From: Anoplopoma fimbria
Lineage: Eukaryota; Chordata; Actinopteri; Perciformes; Anoplopomatidae
Length of the DNA stretch: 64,000 nt
Reading direction: 5' to 3'
NCBI RefSeq assembly: GCF_027596085.1
Contig: NC_072464.1
Coordinates: 19,732,124 to 19,796,123, forward strand
The stretch's first letter is position 1. Each line of letters starts with the position of its first letter. This document shows, piece by piece, positions 1-14,291 of the stretch. The notes below the pieces were generated by a model. The model saw only the letters and a program-made list of their open reading frames with translations. It made no database searches and was not told the DNA's origin. Position numbers and translations under genes: made by a program.

Positions 1-1413
1 CAAGCCTTATTTTGTTTTAGTGTACGTTTGTTGACCTCATAAGATATCAATTTTAATTATTATCGTTTAGGTCAAACGACATTAATTTGTGTATTTCAAC
101 GAATATCCCGCTCTGAACACCACACCGGATCCAGGGCCTGCCCTGAAGCAAGACACAAAGAGCCTGAGATCGGCTTTCCAATTCACTTCACTACAGCAGT
201 GGGCGAAATTCAGAGACTCTTTGCCAGCTCACTGGGTGAGCTTTCCGAAGTCCGCGGAGAAACCATCGAGCGGCAAGCCCTCAAACCGGCATCCTTCGCT
301 TCATCGACTGTCTGATATGATATTGCCTGTTTTATTTGAAATCAATTAATTCATGATTTGTATTCTTGTTTAATTATTAATCTTGTCATCAGTTAATTTA
401 ATCCTATTAGAAATAAATTACCCATTTATCGCCAAGTCATTGTCTGTCATATTATTTCAAAGTGGGAACTATAAGGTCAATGAAATCAGGACTTATGCCT
501 GAGATATTGAGACTGGATAATTTGTTGCCAAATTATTGAATGTATTTTTATTATTTTCCTCTATTCAGAGGTGGTGCCCCATAAGTTTTAAGGAAGGTGA
601 TATTTTAATTTTAACGTAGCTATTAAAACCGCTACACTAACTAGCTATAAAGGTAAAAGGAATAGGTTTTTATAATCACACTGCCATTATATATAATGGT
701 ATATTTATTTACAAACCAGTTAATTATGAAACAAATTTATTTAATTATTTGGAAGAACACAGATATGTCATACATGGGATACGTTTTGAGTGAACATTTT
801 GAACATGCACAACTCTTGATGACACACTATCAAAATCCAGAGGATTATGGATTAGTTTAAATTATGCATAAGTGCCACATGCACATTAAAAGGGATACTT
901 CCCCAAACAAAGAATGCAAAGGAGGATGGAAGGGTGAATCATGCCTGCATGTCTTGTGGCTCAGCAGAGATAACATTAAATGAGAAAGGTTTATCTAAAG
1001 GAGAATAAGTATTGAAAGGGATACAGAATGTCTGACAAACTTACTTTATTATATTACATTGTATTTTTAATTGTCACCTGGCGCCTAAGCTTTGTGTGCT
1101 CCTTCACATAAATACAGACATTTCCACCATAAATTCATGCAGAAAATTTCACCAGAATGCAGGAAGTTAGGTATTTTAACACTCAAAATTTTCTGGGTGA
1201 GGGCCCACAGACTTCAAGCTCAATATGTTTTCCCACAAAAGTAGAAACCAAACCTCAACCTTGAATAGTAAAGAGGATCTTTACAATGTGGACACAATCA
1301 CTATCTTTCCAAAGATCATATCGTTCACATTTCCACAATTATTATTAATATGTAAGAAAAGAGTGCACATTAGCATAAATAACATTATTACTGTACCAAT
1401 CGCTTCTAATACA
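1..1413. other. intergenic, AT-rich flank of odorant receptor cluster
   Basis: I see no recognisable gene. A short open stretch at 89-349 has a somewhat coding-like composition over about 120-230, but no family or splice partner is evident, so it is not called. Bases about 645-687 are nearly identical to 3186-3232, on the far side of the gap in the second receptor. This stretch is therefore part of the unit duplicated together with the receptors, lying 3' of receptor 1. Confidence 0.5.
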
Positions 1414-2339
1414 TTACATCAGTTTGACTTGACAGAGCAACCTTTTCAGGTGTTTAGAGATTTCTTTCATTTTTAGTCCATATATTATCGGATTAAATAG
1501 AGGATGATACAAAACTATTTGCAACATCATTATTAAGCGTGCAGTTTTTGGGTAGTTGGATTCCACTCGAGCTACAGTGATATCGTATACACTCAAACAG
1601 GAAAACTGATTAAAACCAAAAGGTGGGGTAAACATGTCTCCGCAGCTTTTTTCCTTACTTCTTTACAACTCTTATAGGTTATTATAAGTATTTTTGTGTA
1701 TGTAAATATTATAAAGAGCATAGGCAGAAATGAAAGATCTAATGAACTAACAATGCCAAATATAGTGATAACTCCTGATGATACACATTGAAGTCTGTAA
1801 ATTGCATTGTTACAAAATATTCCTTTTAAAATAAAGTTACACAGTTTTGTTTCAGAGCTCAGTATTGTTAGAACTGCAACATGACAAGCAGGCAGAAGCC
1901 ATGCAAAAAAAAGGATAATACTAACAGTGTTTTTTCTCATTATAGTTGGGTATTGTAGAGGTTTACATATAGACACATACCTGTCATAAGACATGGCTGA
2001 CAACAGTAAGAATTCTGAACTGCCTACAGCGTAAAATAAATAAAACTGAAAGAGACAGGCTGAATATGTTATGATCTGTTTTTCAGATAAAAAGTCAACC
2101 AGAAGCTTTGGGTAGACAGCAGTGCTGTAAATAATGGAGTTCACTAACAAGGCTGCAATGAAAATGTACATAGGCTCATGGAGGTTTTTGTGTATCCAAA
2201 TAAGGTACACAACAGTAGAATTACTGCATAATATAAGAATATATAATGTGAATATAATAAAAAAATAAACATATCTGTATTTGCTTACTTCTACAAGCCC
2301 ATCAAGAGTTATATACGTTGCATTTATACCATCATCCAT
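1414..2339 (-). pseudogene. odorant receptor (7TM GPCR), full length with one frameshift
   Basis: This is an intronless odorant receptor on the minus strand, which would detect odorants in olfactory neuron cilia. Reading starts at the ATG at 2337-2339 and is open for 248 codons. It shows the TM2 motif NLHEPMYIF, the TM3/intracellular-loop-2 motif MSYDRYVSICKPLQY, and the TM5/loop-3 sequence KSCKEVRKKAAETC. After LPHLLVLISF near 1590-1600 the frame closes. The +1-shifted frame continues at once with the TM6-TM7 end, including the family signature NPIIYGLK, and stops at 1414. The break sits in a TTTT run, and the span of 926 nt is one short of 309 codons. It is therefore either a one-base assembly deletion or a very young pseudogene; every other family landmark is intact. 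The pattern resembles fish delta-type ORs, but that class is an inference. Confidence 0.88.
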
Positions 2340-3186
2340 TATGTTAAATGTTCAGTGATAAAACAGACAGATTTTATAAACTTCACATGAATTAAACTTT
2401 AAAAAAGAACCCCCACTTCCATGATAATACGAACATACAACCTGTATGGAGGGTCTTATTCATTCACAGGTACCTCAACCTGAAAGGCACTTGGTGTTTG
2501 TCCATCTCCAAAATGTAGTATGTGGAAAGTATTTATTAGATTTCTTCACCCACAAAGGATCTCATTAAATTGTTTGACCTCTTTTCCTTAAGCATCACGC
2601 AATCTTTTCCACTCATGATATCAACTGTAGTAGTCAACACAAGCGGAAACCTCCAAGGCCGGAAAAATGAAGTAAACACGGCTCCAAAAGTGAGTCAATC
2701 CCCAAAGACCTTCATTTTAAACACCCGACTTTACAGCAGAAATAAACATGTTTACAGCTTGATAAAAATAAAATGCTCTTGGTCCTTATACCTAGTTTAA
2801 TTTAAAATAACTTATCTGTTTAAATTATATTAAGGCTTAAACTTAAATTAAGGGTGTTGGCCATTTTAAGTGACAGGTGTGTGCCATCACCGCTGCTAGC
2901 TGTCTGCTGGGTGTCACTTTGGCTAATTCAAGTCACTAAACTAACCTCCAGGCCGTGTTTGTGGTGTTGGTGCCTTTGGAGAACTTTTCATGCAAATATT
3001 AGATGAATAAGGCTTTTAGTAACAGTTACTAGGTAGTTTAACTAAACTATCAGCTATTGTAGTCTACAAAAAGCTACCTTTTTTATTAATGTTGGGCTTG
3101 CATTGCAGCAACTTTAATTGTTTTAAGATCAGGAATTCAAAACCTTGTTATGATTGGCCAGGTAGCTTAGCCTACAACTTAGATAA
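2340..3186. other. spacer between odorant receptors 1 and 2
   Basis: This is the 5' flank of receptor 1 and the far 3' flank of receptor 2. Bases 2455-2575 contain an upstream block shared with the other two copies (about 4130-4175 and 4625-4790): ATTCACAGRTA, then CTTGAAATGCACTT-like sequence, lying about 110-160 bp 5' of each start codon. Nothing else recognisable is seen. Confidence 0.5.
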
Positions 3187-4041
3187 CTAGCTATGAAGGT
3201 TAAAGGAATAGGTTTTATAGTCACACTGCCATNNNNNNNNNNNNNNNNNNNNNNNNNNNNNNNNNNNNNNNNNNNNNNNNNNNNNNNNNNNNNNNNNNNN
3301 NNNNNNNNNNNNNNNNNNNNNNNNNNNNNNNNAGCAGGTCTGTGCAGCCTTTGTCCTGACTTCTCTACAACTTTTATATGATATTATAAGTATCCTGGTG
3401 TATGTAAAAAGTATAAATAGCACAGGGAAAAGCGCAAAGTTTAGCAGAGCAACCAAGCCATATATAGTCCGTGCTTTTGAACTTGAACAGTGGAGACTGT
3501 AAATTGCATTGTTACAAAAAATTCCTTTTAAAATAAAATTACAGAGTTGCGTCTCAGCACTCAGGATTGTTGGGACTGCAGTCTGACAAGCAGGCAGAAG
3601 CCAAGCTAAAACCAGGAAAATACTAACAGTACTTTTTGTCATGATAGTTGGATATTGCAGAGGTTTACAAATAGAAACATACCTGTCATAAGACATGGCT
3701 GACAACAGTAAGAATTCTGTACCACACAAGGTGTAGCATAGAAAAAATTGAAAGAGACAGGCTGAATATGTTATGATCTGTTTTTCAGATAAATAGTCAA
3801 TTAACAACTTTGGGTACATAGCAGTGCTGAAAACAACTGAGTTAAGTAGCAAAGCCGCAATGAAAATATACATAGGCTCATGGAGGTTTTTGTGTTTCCG
3901 GATAAGGAACACAATTGTGAAATTAAAGAGGATTATTAGAATATATGCTGTAAACATGATCACAAAATAAAGATATCTGTATTTGTGCACTTCCACATGC
4001 CCACCAAAAGTTATATATGTTACATTAAGTTGATCCTCCAT
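3187..4041 (-). CDS. odorant receptor (7TM GPCR), 3' part lost in assembly gap
   Basis: This is the second intronless odorant receptor, closely related to the one at 1414-2339 and in the same orientation. It starts at the ATG at 4039-4041 and is open for about 236 codons to the gap edge at 3333. It carries NLHEPMYIFIAALL (TM2), MSYDRYVSICKPLQYP (end of TM3) and KSCREVRTKAAQTC (loop 3). TM6, TM7 and the stop codon fall in the N run at 3233-3332. The few codons read beyond the gap (3187-3232) are not receptor sequence; they match DNA lying about 0.7 kb 3' of receptor 1 and should be left out. The true coding end is therefore not in the window. No inactivating change is seen in the visible part, so the gene may be functional. 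Confidence 0.85.
   Translation of the reverse strand: MEDQLNVTYITFGGHVEVHKYRYLYFVIMFTAYILIILFNFTIVFLIRKHKNLHEPMYIFIAALLLNSVVFSTAMYPKLLIDYLSEKQIITYSACLFQFFLCYTLCGTEFLLLSAMSYDRYVSICKPLQYPTIMTKSTVSIFLVLAWLLPACQTAVPTILSAETQLCNFILKGIFCNNAIYSLHCSSSKARTIYGLVALLNFALFPVLFILFTYTRILIISYKSCREVRTKAAQTCXXXXXXXXXXXXXXXXXXXXXXXXXXXXXXXXXXWQCDYKTYSFNLHS
3233..3332. other. assembly gap (100 N)
   Basis: Exactly 100 N, a conventional unknown-size gap. Comparison with receptor 1 places the left edge at its 3' flank (base 687) and the right edge inside its TM6 region (about base 1632). About 0.9 kb of real sequence is therefore probably missing. Confidence 0.95.
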
Positions 4042-4177
4042 TAATGTTTTCTCAATAAAATGTTCAGAAATAGAACAGGCCGATCAAATAACCAGTAGAT
4101 AATACTAACATTCAGCCTCTACTGGACTGTCCTATGCATTCACAGATATCTCTTCTTGAAATGCACTTTGGTGACAA

Positions 4178-4475
4178 AGGGATAGGCTGAATAAGATATT
4201 AGCTCTTTTACGTATAAAAAGGCAATCTGACGTTTTGTGTAGATTGTAGTGCTAAAAAAGAACACAGTTTAGTAGGAAATCTGCAACTGAAGTTTGCATA
4301 GGTTCATGAAAGTTGTGGAGACTCCAGACAAGGTACACATAGTAGAAATACTGCTTATTATTAGAATATATATACTGTGAACGTTATAAAAAAAAACATG
4401 CATCATCTGCATTTGTTGACTTCACATACTATTAAGTGATATATATGTAACATTTAACTCATCATATATCACTGT
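4178..4475 (-). pseudogene. odorant receptor relic (N-terminal fragment)
   Basis: This is a decayed third copy on the minus strand. It aligns by eye with the first third of the receptors at 2055-2339 and 3755-4041: start region, TM1, the loop with an HEPMY-like codon series (about 4295-4310), and TM2 to the beginning of TM3. Several indels and substitutions close every frame and the ATG is lost. The copy is cut abruptly near 4178, where it abuts the upstream block belonging to receptor 2. Its own upstream block survives at about 4625-4790. No TM3-TM7 part is present. Confidence 0.75.
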
Positions 4476-4863
4476 TACTATTAGACACTAGAGACTATTA
4501 CTAATCTCTTAAATGTTCTATAATAAAACTGGCAGATGAAATTACTGAGTACATGAACTATAATTCAATATATAAGTCTCACTATAGCAATTACTCCAAC
4601 ATTCAACCTTTGCTGAAGTATCTTTCTCATTCACAGATACCTGACCTTGAAATACACTTAGTGGTGTTTGTTCACCTCCAAAATTCAGACAGAATGAATA
4701 TGAATGTTCATGAAATGTACTGTTTGTGTTGGTGGAAAGTCTTTATAAGTTTATTTCTCCCTCCAAGGATCTCATTAAACTTTCCACCAAAATAGAGAAG
4801 AGGTTCTTTGTGACAACGCCACCTAGGGGAGAGCCTAGGACTTGTGTTTGGGTTAGTTTAACA

Positions 4864-5906
4864 GGGGTGAGCAGGGGCGCCGCTAGGGATTTTGGGCCCC
4901 ATGAAAAGAATCTTTACAGGGCCCCCAACACAGCGGCAAAATTTTTTGATGCTATTTTACATACAATTATGCATTTTAATGGTATTTTTGACTATCATTA
5001 CCATATTTGTGAAAGAAGAACAGCATGACAGTTGACATGTACAGTAGGGGAAGAACTGAGCACTCTGAATACAATGGAATTCATTTTGAGTCATTTATTT
5101 GCTGCACCACTGATTCTTAAATTGGAAATAAACTCTTCCATGAAAAAATAGCAATTATAATCAGTGGAGAGAAAAAAATCTCAGCAAAAACAAAAACGCC
5201 ATCAGAATACAAAATGGCCATATATGATTTCTCATCATTTAAGTAGAACTTAATATATGAAAGAATGGCAAATATATATATAATATAACGTTGCCGACTG
5301 AGTCAAGCTTCCTTTTGCAACCTTTCAATCATTGGTCCTTGCTCAACTCTTCTCACCAAAAGCCCAACGCCGAGCCTTCTCATGTGCAAAATCACTTATC
5401 AGGTCTTTGAAGTCCAGCTTTCTAGCCAACTGACTCTCAATTGACAGCATGGCAAGACTGCAAAGTATTTCCTGAGACATTGTGGACCTCAAATAGTTTT
5501 TTATCATTTTTAGTTTACTGAACGCTCTCTCACAAATTTCTCTGCAAATTTCCCCGCTGCGGGACTAATAAAGGATTATCTTATCTTATCTTATCTCACC
5601 ACCAGCAACAGTAACTGGCAGGGTGCAAAATATGCGCAAGGCGATGCATTTGAACCATTTTACGTAAATAGAGGGGGGGAAGGGGGGGCCCTGCAGGGGT
5701 TGATGCTTCCAAAACAAATAAAGGAATTGTTACCAGGACATGGAAAATAAAACATGTGTGATTATATGTTAGTTAATAACTTAGTGTCATTATTTTTTCT
5801 GTATTATAATTTCATCATCATTAGGGGCCTCTCTGGGCCCCCCTCCATCATGGGCCCCTAGAATCCGTCTCCTTTACCCCCCCTTTTCGGCGCCCCTGGG
5901 GGTGAG
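4864..5906 (-). mobile_element. hAT DNA transposon with perfect 8-bp target site duplication
   Basis: The element spans 4872-5898. Its inverted termini are CAGGGGCGCC at the left and GGCGCCCCTG at the right. It is flanked by the identical 8-bp duplication GGGGTGAG at 4864-4871 and 5899-5906, as expected for hAT elements. A minus-strand open stretch (about 5545 down to the stop at 5343) encodes the hAT C-terminal dimerisation signature, including ERAFSKLKMIKNYLRSTMSQ and then SLAMLSIESQLARK. The rest of the transposase is missing: the element is only about 1 kb and is interrupted by a retroelement tail at about 5545-5597. It is a non-autonomous, internally deleted copy. Confidence 0.88.
5545..5597 (+). 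mobile_element. 3' tail of a non-LTR retroelement (Rex/L2-type)
   Basis: The sequence TTTCCCCGCTGCGGGACTAA, followed by AAAGGATTATC and a short (TTATC)n tail, is typical of the 3' ends of fish non-LTR elements and their SINE partners. It directly interrupts the hAT transposase remnant, so it inserted after the hAT element or joined it during internal deletion. A related 3' end lies at about 8650-8730 in the other orientation. Confidence 0.6.
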
Positions 5907-5989
5907 CAGTAACAATTACCCAAGGGGACACAGAACTCAAGTTGAACATTTTATTTACATATTATCCAATATTCAGTTTAAAAACAAGG

Positions 5990-6810
5990 CCTTGGGTCAT
6001 GACAAAATGTAATAAATTAAGATACAGAGTCCCTTGCGAGTCTTCTGCTGCTTCCCTTGTCCCGCCACTCCATTGACAGGCAATTCTCTCTCAGTCAAGC
6101 TCCGGCTTTGAAGGCTAGCTGCTAGCGCCATACTTTCTTCTCCTGCTGCTCCACACTCAGCTGCCGTCACCTGGAATAAAAAAGATACATATCCACCTCC
6201 ACTTCCCCAAACCGGGTTGAAATCTGCTTCCCAATATCTCTGGGTGATGCCTCCACTCCACTGGTAGAGCCACCTCTGATGTAGGCACCCTTGTTCTCCA
6301 GTCCCTGAATGTGGAGAGCCTTCACAAGCAACAGCTACTCTTGAGGCCCACCACCGGAGGCCACACACTCGCTCTCCCAAGGAAAGTCCCCAACACTTCC
6401 ACATCCCCGCCGCAGGTAGCCAGCTGTCAGCAGCATAATTTCTGTCAGAATAGGCTGTCATCTGCATAAATCGAGCACAACTCCCAAATATTCCACCTAT
6501 TGTCGTGGTAGGGGACTGCTCTGTACCCAAGTTATCATGAACCCCCACTTGGTTATGTGTAAGATGAATTGGGCCATGTGAAGCATTGGCGCCAGGGAAT
6601 AGCTGAATGTTGTTCTGGTAGGCTTTCCTCTTGAAGACGCAACCCAATAATTTATTGTGTGCCACCTAGACGTGAAAGTATGCTTCCTTTAAGTCTTTGG
6701 TGGTGAACCGAACGCACTGTTGAATCAGTTCCAGCAACTGCCAATGGAACGTCTTACATACATTGGTTTAGAATGTGGAGATCTAAAATTGATCTGAGCT
6801 CCCTGGTCTT
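5990..6810 (-). mobile_element. degraded DIRS-like retrotransposon fragment (RT and RNase H remnants)
   Basis: Read on the minus strand in shifting frames. Near 6835-6775 there is a reverse-transcriptase start (LIPKKTRELRSILDLHILNQ). Near 6695-6590 comes KDLKEAYFHV, an in-frame stop, and then VAHNKLLGCVFKRKAYQNN, corresponding to the RT block LKDAYFHV...FLRFAFEGKAYQY. Near 6310-6170 a segment reads ENKGAYIRGGSTSG...RFGEVEVDMYLF, resembling the RNase H end of DIRS elements (NxGADxLSRGG...RFGxAEVDLFA). Several frameshifts and stops show it is dead. The continuous 222-codon frame at 5997-6665 is a by-product of this remnant and mixes frames, so it is not a gene. Assignment to DIRS rather than another retroelement rests on these two blocks only. 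Confidence 0.6.
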
Positions 6811-6835
6811 CTTGGGAATCAATAGACAGCCCGTT

Positions 6836-7584
6836 TCTGTAAAAGGGCCTGCATCTGCTGAGAGGTGCTCTCCCTCACCACTGCTATGTCCTTCTGACCG
6901 TTGCATTGTTGCTTCATCTCAGCTTTCCTGTGAGGGTGAGCGAGCTGCAGATTTCGGCTGAGCTGAGATTCTTCCACCTTCATTTAGCCCCGTACTTGGT
7001 GAACAGAGACCGCAGAGGACAGAAGCAGCGTGCCCGTAAATTACAACAAAACATAGCAGCATAGTTTTCTTCAGTTCAGTTGGCTTAAGTGCTGGGGAAA
7101 AAAACACGTATCGGTGTAGTGAAAACCCAGATTTTTCTTAATTTTTTCCACATCTTGGCAAATTCCACAATATTCCACATTTTACAGTCTGAATATAAAA
7201 TTCAGTCCAGATTTTTCAGCGTTTTAAGCATCGCATAAATCATAGGGTACAACAATGGAGTGGAAAAAAAATTAACTACTTCAAAAGTTTTAACAGTATT
7301 ATCCAGTCTGTGGACATTGACTAAATGGAAGTTTGAATTATTTATTTGTTCTTCTTTTGGGGGCAAACTTATTTGAAATGTAAATGATACATTTTGGTGT
7401 CCGAATTATACAGATTTTATTGCTGTTAAATTAGCCATTACCGAAAGAAATAATAAAAACATTGACAGATGATTCAAACCCCTTAGTATGGAGGTATTTG
7501 TATTTATTCTCAGAACAGTATGTCAGTGCATCTGCTATGATAACAAAGTAACTTTTAAAAACAGTTGTGTATGTAGTGTGTGCA

Positions 7585-7670
<86 letters not shown>

Positions 7671-8430
7671 CGTGCTCCTCCAATTAGTATGATGCAATCT
7701 CACACAGCTGATGAAAGGATACTGTAATGAGTGTCATTAGTCAGCCACCTCCACTGTGCTGAACAACAGGCCAGGCCTCATGGGAGCGGCCTGACTACAG
7801 CCAGTCTGTAAACAGCTAATTATGACCCAGCAGTCACAGTTTGATGGCCCTTAAGGGACCTCTGGGATCCAAAACAACACAATGGTGAGGTCAGTTGTTT
7901 ATTTAGTTGATATTTTGCCTAAAAGTACTACATTTTTAACCCAAACCACAATGTTGCCCTTACCAAGTTGTGTTTGTGCCTAAACCAAACATTTATCTTT
8001 ACATTTACTTTCTGGTTCACCTTCTTACCTACAATGAACCCCCCCTTCCTGTTTTGTCGCGGATGATTGCACTCCAATCGTATTAACCTAACGTGGTTTT
8101 ATTTGTTTGTATCATTTTTTTTATTAATCTGTAGCTTTTGTCATTTTTTACTGAAATCTTTTTTACTGAGGTTGAGCGATTAAATGTCTTTAAAAAAAAA
8201 AGCTCTTTTGCTGTGACGCAGTTTCATTTTGCAAAAGTTTTGGAAAGATCTAACAAACTACTGTCCTGCTGATAGCAATGCCATATCTGAAAACACTTAA
8301 GTGTGTTGTTCTGGAGCACAACTACAAGCATGTTGTGTTGTTTGGTTTAAAGTAGAGGTTTTCAAAAGATGAAATCAAAGGGAAGACACAGACAGAGAGA
8401 CATGAAGCAAAGCTGTATGCAGGTGTTATC
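6836..8430. repeat. intergenic with long (GT)n at 7588-7669
   Basis: No gene is recognised. A GT microsatellite of about 82 bp (7588-7669) is the main feature. The rest is AT-rich sequence with short homopolymers (A10 near 8192) and no splice-bounded coding stretch that I can support. Confidence 0.6.
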
Positions 8431-9432
8431 ATAGGCCGTTTCTCAATACCAAGTACGGTCAAGTATGGACTTGCAAACTTGCAAGTTCATACTTGGATAG
8501 TTCGACTCGGGAGTACAAACTCCCGAGGACGGGAGGACGCAGTACGGTCATTTTGCAATTGGAACAGCAGCGAACTTGATGACGTCACCAACGTCACGAC
8601 GTCACCAACTCAGCTCGTCGGTCCCGCCTACTCCGGTTATCTTCAGTCATATATATTATTATTATTATTATATTCCTTTATTGATCCCCATGGGGGAAAT
8701 TCGGGTGTTGCAGCAGCTCAACTACACAGAAACAGATAATAAATACACATATTATACAATAAAATAAAAATAGAATAAAATAAAAAATAAGAATACAAAT
8801 AAATATATTGACAATAAAACGAAATATGATATAAAACACAACCCTGCCTTTTTTCGTTTTCATTTAGAAAATATTAAAATATTAATATGTATATGTTTTG
8901 TGTTACATCTGCAACCACAACCACAGAGACACCGGAGCCAGCGGCACATCTGGAGAGGCCATGCCGAGATCAGGCTGCTGTCAGCGGGCTGCATGAGCAT
9001 CACCGCCCGGTCTCCTCTCTGGTCCTCTCATCTCCGACAAACGTCGGCGCTTTTTTCAAACAGGCTCTATCTTGATAAATTGACCGCATATTTTAAGTCT
9101 TAACAACTACATTCTCGCTTAAAAAAATGTTAAAACTAAATTAAGTATTTAGACAGTTATAACTGACAGTTGTGAGCCGTCTCCGCTACTGTCGGCTCTT
9201 GTTTGCTGGTGAAATGCATTCTGGGATACTTGGCTGTCCAAAGTCCACACAAGTCTCCTCCGATGCATCCTCGGTATAATGGGCGGAGCGAGGACACTTC
9301 CGGGTATTTGGACCGTACTTGGCTTGATGCGAACTTGTGTATTGGAACAGTACTTGGGCCGCGCTTGATGACGTTTCACAAGTTCACGAGGACACAAGTA
9401 CAGAGAAGTTCACATATTGAGAAACGGCCATA
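8431..9432. mobile_element. TIR DNA transposon with 3-bp (ATA) duplication
   Basis: The element spans 8434-9429, 996 bp, with inverted ends GGCCGTTTCTCAATA and TATTGAGAAACGGCC (15 bp). Weaker complementarity continues further in: CAAGTACGGTC near the left end, and its complement in GACCGTACTTG near 9320. ATA occurs directly outside both ends (8431-8433 and 9430-9432). A 3-bp duplication suggests the PIF/Harbinger superfamily, but an ISL2EU-like element with a shorter duplication cannot be excluded. No transposase is encoded. A minus-strand retroelement 3' end is embedded at about 8645-8830. Confidence 0.7.
8645..8830 (-). mobile_element. non-LTR retroelement 3' end inserted in TIR element
   Basis: On the minus strand the sequence AATTTCCCCCATGGGGATCA is followed by ATAAAGGAATA and a (TAA)n-type tail (8650-8675 on plus). 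This is the typical end of fish Rex/L2-like elements or dependent SINEs. The 5' boundary is unclear in AT-rich sequence. Confidence 0.5.
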
Positions 9433-9714
9433 GTTTTGCTGCTTATGAACAGTGTCAGCAGGTTGAGCTGCAGTAGTGACACACAGATAATGGAGCTGAT
9501 TTAGATACTTTAAAACCCTTAAGAGACATTGCTGCAATAAGCCTCAGAATTGCACTCCTTGTCAGCGTCATTACTCAGTGAAATCTGAACATCTGTACAT
9601 ATCAGGCTATCTGAAGCTGGCTGGTCAGAGTGATGTCTTTGGTGGTCAGGGTGTTAAAGTTAAATCTTGTTTCCGGTCAAAAAACTAAATCTATGCTTAC
9701 ACTATACCCTGTCC

Positions 9715-10200
9715 ACTGTTGTTGTTCAGTCCGATGGCAGTGGGCAAACGTTCAGTTTCACATCTGGGTGGGTTGATCCGCTGGCTGAATGAGCTGCCCA
9801 TCTGTCACAGCCCGTCATGGAGAGGGCTAGAGGGGTTAACTGCAGGATGCCATGATCTTGTCCCTCATCCTCCTCTCCACCACTGACTCCAGACTGTCCA
9901 ATTCCAGCCCGACCACAGAGCCGGCCTTCCTCACCAGCTTGTTAAACCACAGCCAAGAACAGAGTGCTGGCTACTGCCAACTGGTAAAAGACCTTCAGGA
10001 GTTTGATGCAAACACTGAATGATCTGAGTCTCCTAAGAATGAACACTCTGCTTTTTCCCTTCCTGAAGAGTCAGTGTTGTTTGTATGTGCCCACTCTTTC
10101 CACTTAATTGTCCTGGATGAAAGGGGGCCCCAAGTTCCTCTGGTGGTCTACCACCTGTTCTTTGGTCTCGTTGTTGTTGAGCCTCAGATGATTTGCAATA
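9715..10200 (-). mobile_element. non-LTR retrotransposon ORF2 C-terminus remnant (Rex/L2-like)
   Basis: Read on the minus strand. Blocks typical of the C-terminal part of fish non-LTR reverse transcriptases appear in order: NNETKEQVVD (about 10180), VERVGTY (about 10100), RRLRSFSVCIKLLKVFYQLAV (about 10040-9975), NKLVRKAGSVVGLELDSLES (about 9950-9890), VERRMRDKIMA (about 9880-9850) and a final ERLPTAIGLNN (about 9750-9720). Frames shift between blocks and stops occur after the RMRDKIMA block, so it is a 5'-truncated, dead copy. The family name is inferred from these blocks. Confidence 0.7.
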
Positions 10201-14212
<4,012 letters not shown>

Positions 14213-14243
14213 ATGAGATCAGCAATGGAGGACGGTGAGAAAC

Positions 14244-14291
<48 letters not shown>

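Noticed and set aside
89..349. 86-codon frame at the window start
   Set aside because: Some codon-like composition but a non-ATG start, no family match, and a possible donor inside it; not enough to call a gene.
3187..3232. C-terminal codons WQCDYKTYSF... of receptor 2
   Set aside because: The sequence matches noncoding 3' flank of receptor 1 (645-687); the frame across N is meaningless.
5997..6665. 222-codon minus frame as a gene
   Set aside because: It follows retroelement RT sequence for only its first part and then leaves the homologous frame; no splice or family support.
7431..7727. HTHT/VCVC frames over microsatellites (also 11024-11489, 15242-15487, 40532-40936, 49022-49625, 51662-52078, 63679-63995)
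   Set aside because: Dinucleotide repeats have no stops in some frames; these are not genes.
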